Position numbers and translations under genes: made by a program
Notes under the pieces: model-generated
Database searches by the model: none
Told to the model about the DNA's origin: nothing
What the model saw: only the letters and a program-made list of their open reading frames with translations
Shown: piece by piece, positions 44,517 to 54,880 of the stretch
Layout: every line of letters begins with the position of its first letter
How positions within the stretch are numbered: the first letter of the stretch is position 1
Assembly: GCA_035610365.1 (NCBI GenBank)
Contig: CM069432.1
Location: 114,719,529 to 114,783,528, forward strand
DNA: 64,000 bases
Direction of reading: 5' to 3'
DNA from: Aquatica leii
Taxonomy: Eukaryota > Arthropoda > Insecta > Coleoptera > Lampyridae

Positions 44517-46560
44517 ATATAGTATGTGCCAAAATATCTCTAAGTGTCATCTTAAGCGTCTACGTTTTTAATGTTTATATTCCACCAGCACTGCCCTCAG
44601 ATGATTATGAAAATATCTTTATATTTTTTGAGTCTTTACCTTTCTTATATAATAACAATTTTATAATCATAGACGATTTTAATATACCTGAAAATATAAA
44701 TTCTTATAGTCAGAGCTAAAAAAATGCAAAGTTATTGAATTATTTTATTACATACTTTGATCTTGTTCAGCATAATACTACATGCAATAATGATAATCAC
44801 ATTCTCGACTTAATATTATCCAATTTAAATTGTGTTGTAACTCGAGAGATATTACTTATATGTAACAAAGAATATTACTCTCATCCCACATAAAATATAT
44901 TATTAAAAACTAATGCATACAATAAAAATGTCTCTAAACACCACGTATTACCACGCACATATGATTTCAGAAAAACTAACTTTGTTAGACTATATGATTT
45001 GATTGGTAATTATAACTGGATTGAACTTACATGTTTTGATGATGTTAATACAGCGGTCACATTTTTCTACTCAGTTTTATATAACTTCTTTGATGAATGT
45101 ATACTCTCTAAATCAAATTAAAAAAATTCATTTATTTCATAATTACAGGCCAATAACAATTCTCTCAAGTCTTAGTAAAGTATTTGAAAGTATTATATAC
45201 AAAACCATTTATTTTAACATTCATAATCAGTTGTCTTTCTCACAGCACGGTTTCATGAAACGTAGGTCAACTACTAAATAGCAATTTGTGCTATTTCACT
45301 CATTACATAGCAACAGTCTTAGACAACAAAGGCCAAGTTGATGTGATATACACTGATTTTGCAAAAGCATTTGACACTATCGACCATAACATTATAATAA
45401 GAAAGTTGCATGTTTTTGGACTCTCTTCTGCATTGATAACACTTTTGTCATCGTACCTTCGGAACCGTCTCTTAACAGTTAATTTTTGCGGATATAATAC
45501 TTCTCCTTTTCAAAATCAGAACGTTTGCTGTTTGCCGATGATCTAAAAATTTGACGAGCTCGAGCTGTTTACACAACTAATGATTGTTTTGCAATTCAAA
45601 ACGACCTTAAAAAAATTGACAACTGGTGTTGTTTAAATAACTTAAATCTTAATCTCGCTAAATGTAAAGTTGTTTCTTTTAATCGTAAATCGACTACAAC
45701 TAAATTTTGTTATTCTATACGTAATTTACCCGTTACTCGATGCGACAATATTAAAGACTTAGGTGTTATTTTTGATAAAGAACTTACTTTTAACTTGCAT
45801 ATAGATTCAGTCTGTTCTTCGTCTATAAAGATGCTAGGTTTTATTGTTCGCAATTCTCGAAGCTTCTCAAACATTTATGCAATTTACACATTAGACTACG
45901 CATTTGTCCGGTCCAGACTAGAATATTGTTCACTGATATGAGATCCTATCTACCAGAATCAAAAAACTCGCATTGAAAAAATCCAACAAAAATTTCTAAA
46001 GTATATTTACTTTAAGATGATAGAATCTTATCCACCAGTTGAAATAACTTATGATAATTTACTTCAACTGTTCTCATTAAAATCTCTAAATGAACAACGT
46101 AACTGTAACACTGAGCAATATCTAGAAAAACTAATCTCTAATGAAATAGATGAGCCAATTTCTCTTCAAAATTTAAATTTTCATTCTCCATCAGTTCATA
46201 CAAGATATCCAACACTTTTTTTATCTCGACCATGCACGAACAAATATTTATTTCAAGTCGCCTATCAACCGGATGTGCTTAAATTTTAACAAACGTAACA
46301 TATTATTGTAATAAATATTTTGTATTGTATTAAGTTATTGATTTATCTATTTTCTTTCCATTGTGCTGACTTATGTATGACTTATATATAATTAATATTA
46401 ATTTTTGTTGTTATTTACTGAATTTATGTATATATTGTATCTTTAATTTTCGTTTTTATCTCTGTTTTCACTTTTACTTGTTGAGTATGTATCAAAATTA
46501 ATTTGTACCTGCCCTATTTTAGAATTTTGTTTCTGTTGGGCAGATGTATTGAAATAAATA
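44517..46560 (+). mobile_element. 5'-truncated Jockey-like non-LTR retrotransposon (LINE)
   Basis: Begins within the endonuclease (YIPPALPSDDYENIF, FIIIDDFNIPE, HILDLILSN). RT follows in broken frames: YRPITILSSLSKVFESII, LSFSQHGFMKRRSTTK, then VDVIYTDFAKAFDTIDH. About 75 bp containing the usual PQGS-type motif are deleted before the FADD catalytic site (LLFADDLKI, ~45528). The C-terminal part (NIKDLGVIFDKELTF, SRLEYCSLI) continues to a stop at 46287. A ~260-bp 3' UTR ends in AAATAAATAAAT. Truncated 5' end and repeat tail are as expected for target-primed reverse transcription. Inserted in BEL-2 RT. Confidence 0.82.
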
Positions 46561-47175
46561 AATATTATGCCTCTGTGGTTTTGAGGTAAGAAAATGACTT
46601 TCAAACAATTCAACTATTTACAAACAATAATTTAGAAAACAATTTAATAGAGTTGGGTCCAGAAGAATGCAATAAAATATTAGGTTTGCAGTGAAACGCC
46701 TTCAACGATACTTTTCAATTTTCTATTGTTGACGATGTAAACCAAACAATTACAAAAAGAATTAGATTATCCATTGTAAGTCAAATTTTTGACTCTTTAG
46801 GATTAATAAATCCTGTTATAGTTATTCTAAAAATAATTATACAAAGATTATGGCAATTAAACATTAATTGGGATCATCTCACGCCTAAAATAATCTCTTA
46901 ATTATTGGTTAAAATTTAAAAACGAATTAACAAAAATCCAACATATAACTATTAAAAGACATGTTATTATTTCTGAATACAAAAATGTAGAGTTACTCAA
47001 GATTACGGGGCATGCGTTTATGTAAAAAGTAAAAATAAATAAAAGTAACAAAATTATTTCTAAACTACTATGTGCAAAAAACGTGTTGCGCCTTTAAAAC
47101 AAATTTCTTTGCTACGATTGATATTATGTGCTGTTGTTTTTTTAGTCACCTTAATGAAAAAAGTTATAAATTGTA
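46561..47175 (+). pseudogene. BEL-2 RT connection and RNase H
   Basis: Collinear pieces: IELGPEECNKILGLQ, IRLSIVSQIFDSLGLINPVIV (BEL-1 has ILSIISQLFDPLGLIGPII), LWQLNINWDHL, then DYGACVYVKSKN and VAPLKQISLLRLILCA of the RNase H region. Stops and shifts between pieces. Interrupted at 47175 by a MITE. Confidence 0.8.
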
Positions 47176-47181
47176 CGTAAT

Positions 47182-47286
47182 GGGACAAGTGGACGCGTCC
47201 AACTGGGTGCGGCCAACTGGGCACCGCCAACTAGGCGCGGGGACAAGCGGACGCGAGCCAAGTGGACGCGAGCCAACTGGGCGCGA
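47182..47286 (+). repeat. Left terminal array of GC-rich ~14-16-bp units
   Basis: About seven units alternating GCCAACTGGGCGCG-like and GGACAAGTGGACGCG-like sequences. Confidence 0.75.
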
Positions 47287-47690
47287 AAATTATATTATAC
47301 AACATACAGTGCTTTTTAAATTAAAAAAAATATTTTAGGTGAATGTGTTGATTTATAATAAATGAGAAATGAAATGTTCTAAGTACTTGTATAAGAAAAA
47401 CATTTGAATTGAAAATTTCTTAACGGCACTTTAATGACTACCTGATGGCTTCTAATTTTTTCAAAAATATTCAAAAGTTATTAACTTTTTCAAATAAAAC
47501 CATTTAAAATGCAAGTCTTTGAACTACAATTTTGGCTAATTGACGGCTAATGTAAAATACATATTTAAAATGATATTTAAACGGGTCAAATAGACCCTTA
47601 ATCGTTTCTTTTTAATTACAATTTAATGACTAATTGATGGCTGATGTAAAATACATATTTAAAATACGACATAGCAAGGTCTAACATCTA

Positions 47691-47800
47691 TCCGCGCCCA
47701 GTTGTCCTGGCGTCCACTTTTCCTCGCGCCCAGTTGGCGGCGGCCAGTTGACGGCGCGGCGCCTAGTTGGCCGCGTCCAGTTGGCCGCGTCCACTTGTCC
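47691..47800 (-). repeat. Right terminal array, inverted orientation
   Basis: About seven units of CGCGCCCAGTTGGC/CGCGTCCACTTGTCC type, the reverse complement of the left-array vocabulary. Unit order is not a simple mirror, so the arrays have diverged or expanded separately. Confidence 0.75.
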
Positions 47801-47816
47801 TAGACCGTAAATTGTA

Positions 47817-48553
47817 TTACAATACCTTTAGATAAAGTTTTTTTTATTATACAGACAGTACAATAACTTTATGTTGGATTATGGACGTGCAAATAAATGG
47901 AAAACTTTTGTATCCAATCGCGTTTCTGAAATTCAGTCTAATAGTAATTCTAATCAGTGGTTCTACGTGAAGTCTACGGACAATACAAACTTGCTATCAC
48001 AAGGTGGCTATCCTAGTAAACTAATTGATATGTCTTTGTGGTGGTACAATCCGTTGTTTCTAAAAAATTAAAGTTAGTTTTTTTGATTGTTTTGTAACTG
48101 ATGATTTACCAGAAAAACGTTTAAATACATTACTAACTACAATTTTACAAGATTTTTCAATTTAAATTTAATCACTGTTTTAAGTGTTTAAGAAATCACC
48201 CAAAATTATCTAAATCATTAATGCGTTATTTACCAAGTGTAAGAGTTCAACAATATATGTCATTTATTAATGTGGGGTTAGACTATGCAGTACCATTTAA
48301 TATAAAAGACAAAAAAGTAGAGGTTGCAAAATAGTTAAATGTTACATACGCATTTTTGTTTGTCTTTTTACAAAAGCTATTCATTTAGACCTTGTAACTA
48401 ACCTTACAAGTGAATGTTTTTTAAATTGTTTGAAAATGTTTATAGCTAGAAGAGGTAAACCTAAAAATATTTATTCCGATAATGGTACGACCTTTGTAGG
48501 AGCAAACAAGGTTTTATGTGAATCATTCAAACAAGTATCTCATGCTTTAAAAG
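47817..48553 (+). pseudogene. BEL-2 RNase H end and integrase
   Basis: YYTDSTITLCW (47848) matches BEL-1 YWTDSTIVLNW; 47871-48071 reads NKWKTFVSNRVSEIQS and SLWWYNPLFL. After a deletion the integrase follows: MRYLPSVRVQQ, FINVGLDYAVPF with the first Asp, FTKAIHLDLVTNLTSE, and RRGKPKNIYSDNGTTFVGANK with the second Asp. The HHCC zinc region is missing. Gypsy-B interrupts at 48557; the frame continues at 54881. Confidence 0.8.
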
Positions 48554-48557
48554 ATAA

Positions 48558-49040
48558 TGTTACGAAACTATTTAATTTGATTTATTAAAAACTAATTTAT
48601 TTAAACGATTAAAAATTATGTTTACTTATTCTAGAAATATGTACACTTTTAAATTAACCGAACTAATAAAATCTAATAATATTTAATAAAAACACTTACA
48701 CTATAATTTATATCACTTACAAAAAGATAAGATAACGTCCTCGGATAGCCTCACACTTGTTTGTTTACACTATAAGTCACGTTCACTCGATTCGGTGTAC
48801 ACTGTTATTTATTTAAAACTTGGCACGTGCTAATCACTTATTTATATTCAACCCGATAATCTTCCCAACACTGTTGCATTCGCATTCCAGCAATAACTGA
48901 CCTACGATCTGTCTCGTCGCTATATATAGACATACGGAAATCCTTCTCGATCGTTCCCTACTTTTCGCTATAACTTCTAGAAAATAGATAACAGCTTCTA
49001 GAGGGCTCTTGCATTTGCAAGTAATTTCTCGAACGTTTCA
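48558..49040 (-). repeat. Gypsy-B 3' LTR
   Basis: 483 bp. Differs from the 5' LTR by scattered substitutions, a ~12-bp difference at the outer end, and a dense mismatch cluster around 48850-48895. The integrase/macro ORF ends inside it at 48958. Confidence 0.88.
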
Positions 49041-50445
49041 CTGCTTCCTTCTTAGGACTGTTCTGTCCCAGAACAGGAGACTGGATGCGACACCGGTAAA
49101 AGGGATCGTGGCGATAGCGGCAGCTCCCTCCATTTTGGCTACTTCCTTGACCATAAAAGTAACAGTCAATGGACTTTTCCTGACCCAATATTCTCCTCGG
49201 TTGGTAACTACAGACCAACACTTGAATGCCTGTTCCTCGGAAGACGACCTCCAACATGTTTCGAACTGTCCTCCAATTCAGTTGATTTAAGCCACAACCA
49301 AGCTTGGGTACTGCCAATTTCTTAACATGATGGAACTCCATTTGTCTCTTGAGACTCCATAATGTTCGCCACAGATCTTTGTATAACGGCTTGACACGTG
49401 AGTATTTCTTGGTGACCAGATAGAAAACGAAGCGTTCGTCACCACGTAGTCCTAAAACTTTTCCGACTGCCGGTTGCTGTCTTCGTAATTCATCTAGCTG
49501 CCCAAACTTCTTTTTAAACACGACTGCAACCCCTTTGGATATGTCAAGGTCCTCGCTCACGCAATGTGCGATGGCGTAATCTTTTTGTGTCTGGAACAGG
49601 TCTTGTTGTTCCTCGGTGGTAACTCCGAACCTAGCTTTTCCAGAACCTCCGTATAAGTTCATAAACTTTTCGAACTCCATTTCTTCGATTGGATTCCTGG
49701 TTCTGCTACTTATTACTCTGGTTCGGACCTGAATTTGCGGATTGTGGTTATCGCCAGCAAACGGGGCTAGACGATCGACGTGGACCACTTTTGGCTTGCC
49801 TCTGGGCGGTTTTCGGATGCGGTATATAACGTCGTTAATACGCTGCACGACTTCATAGAGGCCTTCCCATTGCCTTTGCAGCTTCGGCGACAAACCACGT
49901 CTCCTTTGAGGGTTATACAACCAGACCATATCGCCAGGTTGAAACCCACCATTTTGCGCCTTGACGTCATATCTTGTTTTCATCCTGTCGCTGGCTATTT
50001 GTGTGTTTTTACGGACCTCTTCATGTACTTCGTCTAACCTCTTGGCCAGCTTGCTAACGTAATCTTCTCCAGCAACTTCTTCCTCCGGTCTTCGCCCAAA
50101 TTTCGTAAAATAATCCATCGCCACCAGGATGTATTTATTTCCCGAATCGGATTCTGGGAACGGCCCTGCGATGTCAATCGCTACTCTTTCCAAAGGGCTT
50201 CCTACGTTGTATTGTTTCATGGGTGCTTTGCGCTTTCTCGCTGGACCATTTCCTAAAGCCCAGACTATGCATTTACGGCACCATTTCATGACGTCCTCTT
50301 TGCAGTTTATCCTGTAGAATCGTTCTCGCACTTTACCCAACGTCTTCTTAATGCCAAAGTGTCCTCCTGATGTCCCATCGTGGAGATGCTTCAACACTTC
50401 TGTCACCCTGCTCTTCGGCACTACCAGCTGTAGTCTGTTAGTCAC
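48958..50445 (-). pseudogene. Gypsy-B integrase - macro domain - CCCH finger ORF
   Basis: A 495-codon open frame. Integrase: HHCC zinc region (~22-59, GGHFGIKK, WCRKC), first catalytic Asp91 (AIDIAGPFPES), then at ~115 YFTK jumps in frame to FGRRPEEEV. Roughly 120 residues with the other two catalytic residues are gone. The integrase C-terminal domain (~165-230, GDMVWLYNP, WEGLYEVV) is intact. Residues ~272-412 are an OARD1/TARG1-like macro domain: IAHCVSEDLDISKGVAVVFKK, RFVFYLVTKK (Lys346 aligns with TARG1 Lys84), LAVPKLGCGLNQLNW (Asn387 where TARG1 has Asp125). Residues 428-446 resemble a CCCH finger lacking one Cys. The frame begins at a GTG after a frameshift from the RT/RNase H ORF. Confidence 0.88.
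49210..49632 (-). other. OARD1/TARG1-like macro domain coding region
   Basis: About 141 residues downstream of the integrase C-terminal domain. Landmarks of the ADP-ribose-binding fold: an AHCVSED first loop, a GVAVVFKKKFG helix, LVTKK, KPLYKDL, and the glycine-rich PKLGCGLNQLNW substrate loop. Known members remove ADP-ribose from glutamate side chains and from DNA bases. The catalytic Asp position is Asn in this copy. I infer a captured cellular gene; sequence similarity is extensive enough to be confident of the fold by eye. Confidence 0.87.
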
Positions 50446-52885
50446 TTTCTAGGGATCGCTTAAGAAGACCGTCTTCTACTATCAAGGAGTCCCACTGCGC
50501 CCAGTACGCTTTGATATTTCTGCCCAAAGCACTCACTTCTTTCCAGGTTGGTCGTCGGCCGCTTTCTTTCCAGTCCAGGAGTAGTCTTATTTCAGGATCG
50601 TCTTCTTGTTCGCGACGTAACTGCTCAGGTTCCCACTCATCATCAACCATAGCAGTTCTCCGGTGGCATTCGACTTTTTCTTCCAGTCGCGAACAATGGC
50701 TGCAGTCCGCCGGACATGGTCTTCTGGACAAGGCATCAGCGTTCCGATGACTGCTTCCGGCACGGTGTTCTGTGTCATAGTCATACTCTTGCAGTCTCTC
50801 GATCCATCTTGCTACTTGTCCTTCTGGGTTACGGAACTGCAGTAGCCATTTTAAAGCGGCGTGGTCTGTTCTCAGTAAAAATTTTCGTCCATACAAATAC
50901 TTGTAGAAATGTTCGATGGACTTAACGACTGCTAACAGCTCCCTCCTAGTCACGCAATAATTTCTTTCTGGCCTGGACAAAACCTTGCTAAAGTACGCGA
51001 TAACCTTTTCTTGTCCATCTTGAACCTGCGAAAGGACCGCGCCTATGGCCAGATTGCTTGCGTCGGTATCCAAAACAAATTTTCCATCTTCCCTTGGATA
51101 ACTCAGAATCGGCGAAGTGACTAGGGCTTGTTTTAGTTGATTAAAAGAATTTTTGCAGTCTTCATTCCATCTAAATTTTGCTTTTTCTTCGGTTAATTTT
51201 GTCAATGGTTTGGCAATATTGGCAAATCCGGGTACAAATCTCCTATAATAAGTGCACAACCCAAGGAAACTTCGGACCTGATGTTTTTCGATCGGTCTTG
51301 GCCATGCTTGCACTGCTCGGATTTTGTCTGGGTCAGCTCTTACTCCATCTCTAGATACGACGTGGCCAAGGTATTGGACTTCCTTCTTAAATACGTGGCA
51401 CTTCTTTGGGCTCAGTTTGAGGTTAGCCCCACGTAATCGCTGGAACACTTCCTTTAAGTTGTTCAAGTGTTCTTCGAACGACCTTCCAACCACGATCACG
51501 TCGTCCAGGTAAACCAAGCACGTCTTCCAAGACAACCCGCGCAAGATGGTCTCCATCAAACGCTCGAACGTTGCAGGAGCGTTACACAGGCCGAAGGGCA
51601 TTACAGTGAACTGCCACAAACCAGTTCCGATCGTAAAAGCTGTTTTTTCACGATCCTTGGATTCTAATTCTACCTGCCAGTATCCACTCTTTAAATCTAA
51701 CGTAGAAAACCACTGGGATCCTGACAGGGTGTCTAGCGTATCGTCAATTCTGGGTAAAGGGTAGCTGTCCTTTTTGGTCACGTCGTTTAGCTGTCTGTAG
51801 TCTACGCAAAATCCCGTTGATCCATCTTTCTTCTTTACGAGTACCACTGGGGATGCCCATGGGCTACTTGAAGGTTTAATCACGCCTTCCCTCTCCATAT
51901 CCGTAATTATTTGTTCGGCTTCTTCTCTTTTCGCCAAAGGAAGTCTGCGTGGATGTTGTCGTATCGGCCGAGCGTCTCCGGTATTAATTTTATGTTTCAC
52001 CACGTTAGTTCTTCCTTTGGAGCCACTCTCCAGCGCGAACTCATCTTGGTACTCTTGGATCAACACTTTAACTTTAGCCAGCTGTTCTTGGCTGAGGTTT
52101 TCGCATTTGGTGGTAAGAATGTCCAATAGATGTTGTGGACACTTCTTAGGCGACGTATCTTCCTTCGACTTCACGCATCTCACAATTTGTGATACTGGCG
52201 TGCATTGGCCTACCACGGTCTTCTTTTTCAGCGTTACAGGATCTGAGTTGATGTTTAAGATCCTTACTGGCATCGTGTTCTTTACTCGTACTAAGGTTCT
52301 GCCAACGAGTAGCCCCTTTTCAACTAAGCCGCCTTCCATTGGTTCAATCGCGCGTATGCAGCCTTCCCGGAGATTTCCATCCAGGCGTGCCAGCACCACA
52401 CTTTCAGTCCTTGCAGGTAGGATCACGTCTTCACTCAATAAGACTCGCACGGCTGCCTTCTCTGACGAATGAAAAAGAATTTCTTCATTGTCGATCTTCA
52501 GGACATCGTTCTTCATATCCAAATGGAACCCATACTTCTTTATCACGTCCATTCCCAGGAGAACTTCTTCCGTGATGTCGGCTACCAGTACTTGATGGTC
52601 GAGTACTCCATTTCCCAAACCAATGGTTACTTTGACTTGTCCGTGAGTAGGTATTTCGTCGCCCGTCGCCGTTCAAAGTCGTACTGTTACTGGTGATGTC
52701 TTCTCGTTTTCCAATAACATGTCAGGACGAATGATGGTCTTCGTCGCTCCCGTGTCAACCAGTAACTGGACGCTTCTTCCATTGATCTTGCCATCGAGAT
52801 AAATGCTATGCAACTGCTCCCTAGGCGATGCCATTTGAATGGTAATCTCCGGGGCATGGCTCGTTGAGGTCGACTTTCGCCCCAT
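50438..52885 (-). pseudogene. Gypsy-B protease, reverse transcriptase and RNase H
   Basis: Begins in the +1 frame relative to gag, overlapping its end (52885-52821). The protease motif is LLVDTGATKTIIRP (~52760). An in-frame TGA at 52675-52673 interrupts it before TATGDEIPTHG. From 52618, 726 codons encode the protease tail (LLGMDVIKKYGF), RT (~200-400, WASPVVLVKKKDGS, STLDLKSGYWQVEL, FGLCNAPATFERLM, VYLDDVIVVG) and RNase H (FVLDTDASNLAIGAVL, RRELLAVVKSIEHF, LRTDHAALKWLL, HRNADALSRRP). These catalytic motifs look complete. The ORF ends in a stop at 50438, and integrase continues in another frame. Confidence 0.9.
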
Positions 52886-54107
52886 TTGGTCGACGCTCTT
52901 CTGGTCTTCTTTTGGGCTTAGTACAACGGCGTCGTACGTGGCCCACTTCTCCGCAGTTCCAGCACGTCAGTTCTCTTCCTCGAGCTACTCGTTCCCGAAA
53001 TACCCGTCGCACTATGTCTTCAATGCTTTCTTCTGTGTGTGAGGATACTTCTGCAGCACAACGGAGCTTATGGCTGCCTCGGTGCGACGTTTGTTTCGCT
53101 GCCTCGAACTCCAAAGCATGGGTTAATGCGTCATCCAACGTTTTCGGTCGAGCTAACCGGAGAGTCTGCTGTGTTTCGCTGTCTCGGAGGCCGTCTACAA
53201 AGGTTTGAATAGCCAACTGCTCCAAGAAGGTATCTGGTGCTGTAGGATACGCAAGCCGTGTTAATCTAGCGATGTCAGCCTCAAACTCTTGAAGACTTTC
53301 GGCGGCTTTCTGAACCCGACTTTTAATTTGAGCTTGATAGACTTGTTGAAGATGGGCATCTCCATATCTCATTTCTAATCGTGATATTAAGAGTTCGTAA
53401 TTTTCTTGCAGGTGGTCCGGAACACTTTGTAAAATTCCAAGCGCTTCTCCACGTAAGGACACTATTAAAGACGTCGCTTTCTGCTTGTTGTTCCAACCGT
53501 TAGCTGTAGCTGCGGCTTCAAACTGCTTGTAGTAGGTTGACCATGGAATTTTACCATCAAAATTTGGTGGAAGAACTTTAAACTTGTGTGTGGTTTCTTC
53601 CCGATGGTCGATTATTAAATCTTCACTCGTGACGCTTTCTTCAGTGTGACAATTTATTTGGGCCATTCTTTCTTCAAGCAGTTGTATTCTTTCTCTCAAT
53701 TTTTTCTCTAGCTTGTCTTCTATGGTTCTTGATTTTTCATTTAATTTCTGTTCTAATTTGTCTTGTACTTCTTCTATTTTGTCATTCACAGATTCGCAAA
53801 TTTCTTCTTTTAAGTCTAACATATCTGCTTGGGTTTCTTCTTGCACAATTTTGATTTGATTTTCTATGCTCGTTTGTATTTCTTCTTTTAATCGTCTAGA
53901 ATTTTCCATCAACTTTTCTTCAATTTTCTAAGAATTTTCTTCCATTTTCTGCGAATTTTCGTAAAACTTTTCTTCCAGTTTTGCTTCGAGTTTCAGTGAA
54001 TTTTCGCCCATTTTTTTATTATTTTCTTCCATATTTTTATTCATCGATTCGAGAATTTCAAATATTTTTGAATCCATTTTCTCTTTTTGCAAACGCGTCA
54101 CCGGCAT
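52821..54107 (-). pseudogene. Gypsy-B gag with long coiled coil
   Basis: From ATG 54107 (MPVTRLQKEKMDSKIFEI) about 428 codons to TAG at 52823, interrupted by an in-frame TAG at 53930-53928. Residues 1-175 are strongly helical and charged (repeated EEK/KLE/NSR heptad-like units), a coiled coil. The capsid-like gag region follows (KFKVLPPNFDGKIPWSTYYKQF, LEMRYGDAHLQQVY), then one CCHC knuckle (CWNCGEVGHVRRRC, near residue 380). It makes the particle shell and packages RNA. Protease-pol overlaps its last ~65 bases in the +1 frame, so expression probably needs frameshifting. Confidence 0.87.
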
Positions 54108-54383
54108 AAATTTAAATATAACACGAATATAAAGTTTAAATACACTACTTTTTAAAATGCAGTTTTTGTATAACACAAAATTTTAATAACGATCCACTTG
54201 TTAATATTAAACCACGGAAACGACTTTAATTAATATCGCGATCACGCACTTGTTAAAAGAAAAAGTTTAATAAACACTATATTAACTTTATAAATAAACA
54301 CGCTTATCGCGAACAGTTATTTACGCAATCAATTACGGGAGCGATATTAGATTACTTAATGGTATTTACACTAATAAAAACCG

Positions 54384-54403
54384 CGAACTTGACACCGACA
54401 CCA
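54384..54403 (-). promoter_or_regulatory. Gypsy-B primer-binding site
   Basis: On the minus strand TGGTGTCGGTGTCAAGTTCG begins one base after the LTR-terminal ACA, the usual position. tRNA not assigned. The 5' leader between here and gag (54108-54383) is otherwise non-coding. Confidence 0.6.
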
Positions 54404-54404
54404 C

Positions 54405-54876
54405 TGTTGCGTATTTATTATTAAAAACTGATTTATTTAAACGATTAAAAATTATGTTTACTTATTTTAGAAATATGTACACTTTTAAATTAACCGAACT
54501 AATAAAATCTAATAATATTTAATAAAAACACTTACACTATAATTTATATCACTTACAAGAAGATAAGATAACGTCCTCGGATAGCCTCACACTTGTTTGT
54601 TTACACTATAAGTCACGTTCACTCGATTCGGTGTACACTGTTATTCATTTAAAACTTGGCATGTGCTAATCACTTATTTATCTTCACTTGAATAATCTTC
54701 TTAATACAGCTGCATTCACGTTACGACAATAACTGACCTACGATCTGTCTCGTCGCTATATATAGACGTACGGAAATCCTTCTCGATCGTTCCCTACTTT
54801 TCGCTATAACTTCTAGAAAATAGATAACAGCTTCTAGAAGCCTCTTGCATTTGCAAGTAATTTCTCGAACGTTTCA
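54405..54876 (-). repeat. Gypsy-B 5' LTR
   Basis: 472 bp, begins (minus strand) TGAAACGTTCGAG and ends GCGTATTTATT complement ...ACGCAACA. Flanked outside by ATAA. Confidence 0.9.
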
Positions 54877-54880
54877 ATAA

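Larger units (their letters stand above)
47176..47807. mobile_element. MITE with GC-rich tandem-array ends and 9-bp TSD
   Basis: 632 bp flanked by a perfect 9-bp duplication TAAATTGTA (47167-47175 and 47808-47816), as in Mutator-like elements. The BEL-2 frame rejoins across it (INC to ITIPLDK). Both ends share GGGACAAGTGGACGCG/GGACAAGTGGACGCGG in inverted orientation and extend into ~100-bp arrays of ~14-16-bp GC-rich units. The interior is AT-rich and contains a duplicated ~35-bp unit (GTAAAATACATATTTAAAAT at about 47551 and 47645). Confidence 0.88.
48558..54876 (-). mobile_element. Gypsy retrotransposon with macro domain (Gypsy-B), inactive
   Basis: LTRs at 48558-49040 and 54405-54876 (element orientation TGAAACG...ACA), duplication ATAA on both sides (48554-48557, 54877-54880). 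The BEL-2 reading frame is restored when the 6319 bp plus one ATAA are removed. Order on the minus strand: primer site, gag, protease, RT, RNase H, integrase (core deleted), macro domain, CCCH-like finger, purine tract, LTR. Defects: TAG in gag, TGA in protease, frameshift between RNase H and integrase, integrase deletion. Related LTRs lie at 32086 and 34470. Confidence 0.93.

Noticed and set aside
50511-52696. Several plus-strand ORFs across Gypsy-B
   Set aside because: All are antisense shadows of the RT/RNase H coding strand.
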